Below, piece by piece: positions 14,977 through 17,355 of a stretch of 17,355 nt of DNA. Source of the stretch: RSA11 sp036564135 (lineage in GTDB: Bacteria > Actinomycetota > Thermoleophilia > Solirubrobacterales > 70-9); contig DATCLC010000034.1 in assembly GCA_036564135.1 (NCBI GenBank), forward strand, positions 1 to 17,355, in the 5' to 3' direction. The first letter of the stretch is position 1, and the number at the start of each line of letters is the position of its first letter. The notes under the pieces are model-generated. The model saw nothing but the letters and a program-made list of their open reading frames with translations. It ran no database searches and was not told the origin of the DNA. Made by a program: the position numbers and the translations under genes.

Positions 14977-16221
14977 CTAGGGGGTTGCGGCGCGTAGAGC
15001 CTCGACCCGGTCGAGGACCGCGGCTGCGACCTCGTCCTTGCTCGCGCGGTCGACGCGGTGCTCGCCGTCGCGCTCGACGATCGTCACCTCGTTGTGCTCG
15101 GCGTCGAAGCCGATGTCGGTGCGCGAGACGTCGTTGAAGACGATCGCATCGACGCCCTTGCGGTCGAGCTTCGCGCGAGCGCGCTCGATCGCGTCGGCGC
15201 CGTGCTCGGCGGCGAAGCCAACGAGCACCTGGCCCGGCCTGCGCCGCTTGGCGAGGCCGGCGAGCACGTCCTCGTTGGGCACGAGTCGGAGCTCCAGGAC
15301 GTCCGTGCCCTCGCGGGCGATCTTGCCCGCGGCGGCCTCCGCCGGACGGAAGTCGGCGACGGCCGCGGCCATCAGCAGCACGTCGCACGCCTCGAACTCG
15401 GCGCGCGCCGCCTCGGCGAGCTCGGCCGCGCTCTCCACGTCGATGCGGCGCACGCGCGGGGGCGTGGGCAGCGCCACGTTCGCGGCGATCAGCGTCACCT
15501 CCGCGCCGCGCGCGGCCGCCGCGCCCGCGAGAGCCACGCCCATCCGCCCGCTGGAGCGGTTGCCGATGTAGCGGACCGAGTCGAGCGCCTCGCGCGTGCC
15601 GCCAGCGGTGACCAGCACGCGCACGCCGGCCAGCGAGGACGATGCCTCCCCGCCCAGCGCGACCTCCACGCGCGCGAGCAGGACATCGGGTTGCGGCAGG
15701 CGGCCCACGCCGTACTCGCCGCGCGAGGCCAGCGGGCCGGTATCGGGGTCGATCACCTCCACCCCGCGCTCGCGCAGCGTCCGCAGGTTCGCCTGCGTGG
15801 CCGCGTCGCGGTACATGCGGTCGTTCATCGCCGGGGCGACCAGGCGCGGCGCGTCGCAGGCCAAGAAGGCCGTGGTCACCATCGAGTCGGCGTGGCCTCC
15901 GGCCAGCTTGGCAATCGTGTTGGCCGACGCGGGCGCGACGAGGTACGCGTCGCAGTTCTCGACGACTGCGAGGTGGCCGATCGGGTCGTGCGCGGGGAGC
16001 GGCTCGCCGGGGAAGGCGCCGCGCAGCGGGTCGCGCTCGAACTCGGAGGCGAGCACGGGCGCGCCCACGATGCCCTCGAACGAGGCGGGCCCGACGAAGC
16101 GCATCGCGGCCTCCGTCATCAGCACGCGGACGGAGTGCCCGGACTTGGTCGCCAGGCGAGCGAGCTCAAGCGCCCGGTAGGCCGCTATGCCCCCCGTGAC
16201 GCCGAGCAGGATGCGGGCCAC
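14977..16221 (-). CDS. coaBC: Bifunctional phosphopantothenoylcysteine decarboxylase / phosphopantothenate-cysteine ligase
   Basis: Performs two consecutive steps of coenzyme A synthesis: ligation of cysteine to 4'-phosphopantothenate, then FMN-dependent decarboxylation. The 414-residue protein has the CoaC flavoprotein domain at 1-190 (GVTGGIAAYRA at 7-17; His83 as likely catalytic histidine; PASANTIAKLAGG at 97-109; PAMN at 130-133) and the CoaB domain from about 198 (VTAGGTREALDSVRYIGNRSSG at 204-225, Lys300, NDVSRTDIGF at 363-372). The conserved CoaC clamp cysteine is not seen: the corresponding segment reads GPLASRGEYGVGRL (162-175). The GTG at 16221 has AAGGGG upstream. It lies 22 bp after rpoZ; gmk-rpoZ-coaBC is the standard actinobacterial order. 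Confidence 0.95.
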   Translation of the reverse strand: MARILLGVTGGIAAYRALELARLATKSGHSVRVLMTEAAMRFVGPASFEGIVGAPVLASEFERDPLRGAFPGEPLPAHDPIGHLAVVENCDAYLVAPASANTIAKLAGGHADSMVTTAFLACDAPRLVAPAMNDRMYRDAATQANLRTLRERGVEVIDPDTGPLASRGEYGVGRLPQPDVLLARVEVALGGEASSSLAGVRVLVTAGGTREALDSVRYIGNRSSGRMGVALAGAAAARGAEVTLIAANVALPTPPRVRRIDVESAAELAEAARAEFEACDVLLMAAAVADFRPAEAAAGKIAREGTDVLELRLVPNEDVLAGLAKRRRPGQVLVGFAAEHGADAIERARAKLDRKGVDAIVFNDVSRTDIGFDAEHNEVTIVERDGEHRVDRASKDEVAAAVLDRVEALRAATP

Positions 16222-16243
16222 CGCGAGCCCCTTTTGCCTCCGG

Positions 16244-16480
16244 CTAGGACTTGTCCTTGTAGCTGTAGCGGAGCTTCCCCGCCGCGAGCTCCTCGAGCGC
16301 GATCGTCAGGTAGTTGCCCGACCGCGTCTCGACCATGGGCGGCGTGAACTCCTCGTAGCTGCCCTCGCCGAGCGCGCGGTAGTAGCTGTTGAGCTGTCGC
16401 GCCCGCTTCGCGGCGACGATCACCGCGGCGTAGTGTGAATCCGTGTGCTCGAGCAGGGTGTCGACTCTAGGCTTGATCAT
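16244..16480 (-). CDS. rpoZ: DNA-directed RNA polymerase omega subunit
   Basis: Small subunit that helps fold and assemble beta-prime. The 78-residue product begins MIKPRVDTLLEHTDSHYAAVIVAAKRARQLNSYY, the omega signature (a short N-terminal arm then an alpha-helix with VxxAAKRARQxN), and continues into ETRSGNYLTIALEELAAGKLRYSY, typical of actinobacterial omega. The ATG at 16480 lies inside the 3' end of gmk (14-bp overlap), implying translational coupling. It precedes coaBC directly. Confidence 0.95.
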   Translation of the reverse strand: MIKPRVDTLLEHTDSHYAAVIVAAKRARQLNSYYRALGEGSYEEFTPPMVETRSGNYLTIALEELAAGKLRYSYKDKS

Positions 16481-17066
16481 CAGCGCGGTCGAGTGTAGTT
16501 GAAAGCTCCGAGCGCACGATCCGCACGAGCTCCTCGGTCGCCCGGTCGAGGTCGTCGTTGACGATCACGTGCTTGAACTCCTGCTGTGCCTCCAGCTCCT
16601 GCTTGGCGGTCTCCAGACGCCGCTCGATCGCCTCCTCGGAGTCGGTGCCGCGCCCGGCGAGCCGCTCGCGCAGGACCTTCGGGTCCGGGGGCGCGATGAA
16701 GATCAGCACGGCCTCGTCGCCCATCACGGCGCGAACCTGGCGGGCGCCCTGCACCTCGATCTCGAGCACGAGCGAGCGGCCGGACCGCAGCGTGCGCTCG
16801 ACCTCCGAGCGCAGCGTCCCGTAGCGGTTGCCGCTGAACGTGGCGTGCTCCAAGAACTCGCCCGCCTCGGCGCGGCGCGCGAACTCTTCCGGAGAGAGGA
16901 AGTGGTAGTCGCGCCCGTCGACCTCGCCGGCGCGCGGCTTGCGCGTGGTCGCCGAGACCGAGAGCTCGAGCTCCGGGATGCGCTCGCGCAGGCGCGAGAT
17001 CAGCGTGCCCTTACCCACCCCCGAGGGGCCGGTGATGACGAAGACGCGCGAGCTCACGTCGCCCAT
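16467..17066 (-). CDS. gmk: Guanylate kinase
   Basis: ATP-dependent phosphorylation of GMP to GDP, essential for GTP and dGTP supply. From the ATG at 17066 the product is 199 residues, near the usual length of about 205. The Walker A loop is GPSGVGKGT (13-21); VSATTRKPRAGEVDGRDYHFLSPEEF is the GMP-binding segment; SRSLVLEIEVQGARQ-like sequence (RSLVLEIEVQGARQVR) and FIAPPDPKVLRERLAGRGTDSEEAI (lid region) follow, all hallmark guanylate kinase stretches. The frame is open 14 codons further to a TTG at 17108, but the ATG directly precedes the first beta strand and is the better start. It is 61 bp after mIHF and overlaps rpoZ by 14 bp. Confidence 0.96.
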   Translation of the reverse strand: MGDVSSRVFVITGPSGVGKGTLISRLRERIPELELSVSATTRKPRAGEVDGRDYHFLSPEEFARRAEAGEFLEHATFSGNRYGTLRSEVERTLRSGRSLVLEIEVQGARQVRAVMGDEAVLIFIAPPDPKVLRERLAGRGTDSEEAIERRLETAKQELEAQQEFKHVIVNDDLDRATEELVRIVRSELSTTLDRADDQA

Positions 17067-17127
17067 CCAACCCCGCGGGAGGCGGGTCTGCTCCCCTGCT
17101 GGCGCCAACCGGCCCGGCGCGCCCGCG

Positions 17128-17355
17128 CTAGCGCCTGCGCAACAGCTCGACGAGCTCCGCCCGCTGCCGTTCGGAGAGCCCGCCGATGGTCTTGGACGGC
17201 GAGATCCGGCACTGCGTGAGCACCTTGTTGGCCTTGACGCGACCGTACTTGGGAACCGCGAGGAGCATGTCGAAGGCCTTCGCGGACTCGACCCACTCCG
17301 GCGGGTCCATGAGAAGCTGCTCGACCTTGACCTTGCCGGCCTTCAGGTCGCGCTT
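17128..17355 (-). CDS. mihF: Integration host factor, actinobacterial type (mIHF), 3' part
   Basis: Small basic nucleoid-associated DNA-bending protein of the mycobacterial IHF family, unrelated in fold to HU/IHF. The window contains the last 75 codons; the 5' end lies beyond base 17355. The visible sequence starts KRDLKAGKVKVEQLL and contains LLAVPKYGRVKANKVLTQCRISPSKTIGGLSERQRAELVELL, matching the mIHF pattern of a helix, a helix-hairpin-like VGKVKA turn, then SPxxRLxGLxxRQ. It ends in RRR. It lies upstream of gmk, its conserved neighbour in actinobacteria, which supports the phylum assignment. Confidence 0.92.
   Translation of the reverse strand, partial: KRDLKAGKVKVEQLLMDPPEWVESAKAFDMLLAVPKYGRVKANKVLTQCRISPSKTIGGLSERQRAELVELLRRR

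Noticed and set aside
14843..15388. Extended 313-codon version of the TPR gene
   Set aside because: The extra part is out-of-frame coaBC sequence, Arg-rich and without family resemblance.

Overview
The window is about 17.4 kb of very GC-rich DNA in which every gene I can support lies on the minus strand, so transcription runs from high to low coordinates. The gene set and order (mIHF, gmk, rpoZ, coaBC; then rimP, nusA, infB, ylxP, rbfA, nrnA, truB, ribF, rpsO, pnp, an M16 peptidase, dapB, dapA) are those of an actinobacterium. The actinobacterial integration host factor supports this. The rpoZ/coaBC/TPR/dtd block and the compact RibF and TruB suggest the Thermoleophilia/Solirubrobacterales side of the phylum; that placement is inference. 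This is core chromosome, with no phage, plasmid, tRNA or rRNA genes.

In transcription order, 17355-14977 holds the 3' part of mIHF, guanylate kinase, RNA polymerase omega (overlapping gmk) and the bifunctional coenzyme A enzyme CoaBC. A small TPR protein and D-aminoacyl-tRNA deacylase follow (14842-14012). An intrinsic terminator hairpin with a T7 tract sits at 13917-13942, between dtd and rimP, downstream of a -10-like element. It either ends the first unit or attenuates the second.

From 13870 to 5408 lies the transcription/translation/ribosome-maturation superoperon: rimP, nusA, infB, ylxP (DUF503), rbfA, nrnA, truB, ribF, rpsO. NusA carries an unusual C-terminal extension: a Cys/His zinc-knuckle-like motif and a roughly 150-residue Glu/Ala tail. 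ylxR, common between nusA and infB elsewhere, is absent. After a 245-bp leader with hairpins come pnp (PNPase with a Gly/Arg-rich tail), an M16 zinc peptidase, dapB and dapA.

The most unusual structure is non-coding. The two spacers flanking ylxP (8621-8843 and 9144-9300) are largely filled by a compound element made of arrays of 7-bp units around a shared core. The two copies are in inverted orientation; an 81-bp ungapped stretch differs at only 3 positions, and heptamer copy number differs by two units. In the infB-ylxP-rbfA transcript the arms would be complementary and enclose the ylxP cistron; in DNA they could support inversion of ylxP. I do not recognise this as a named element.
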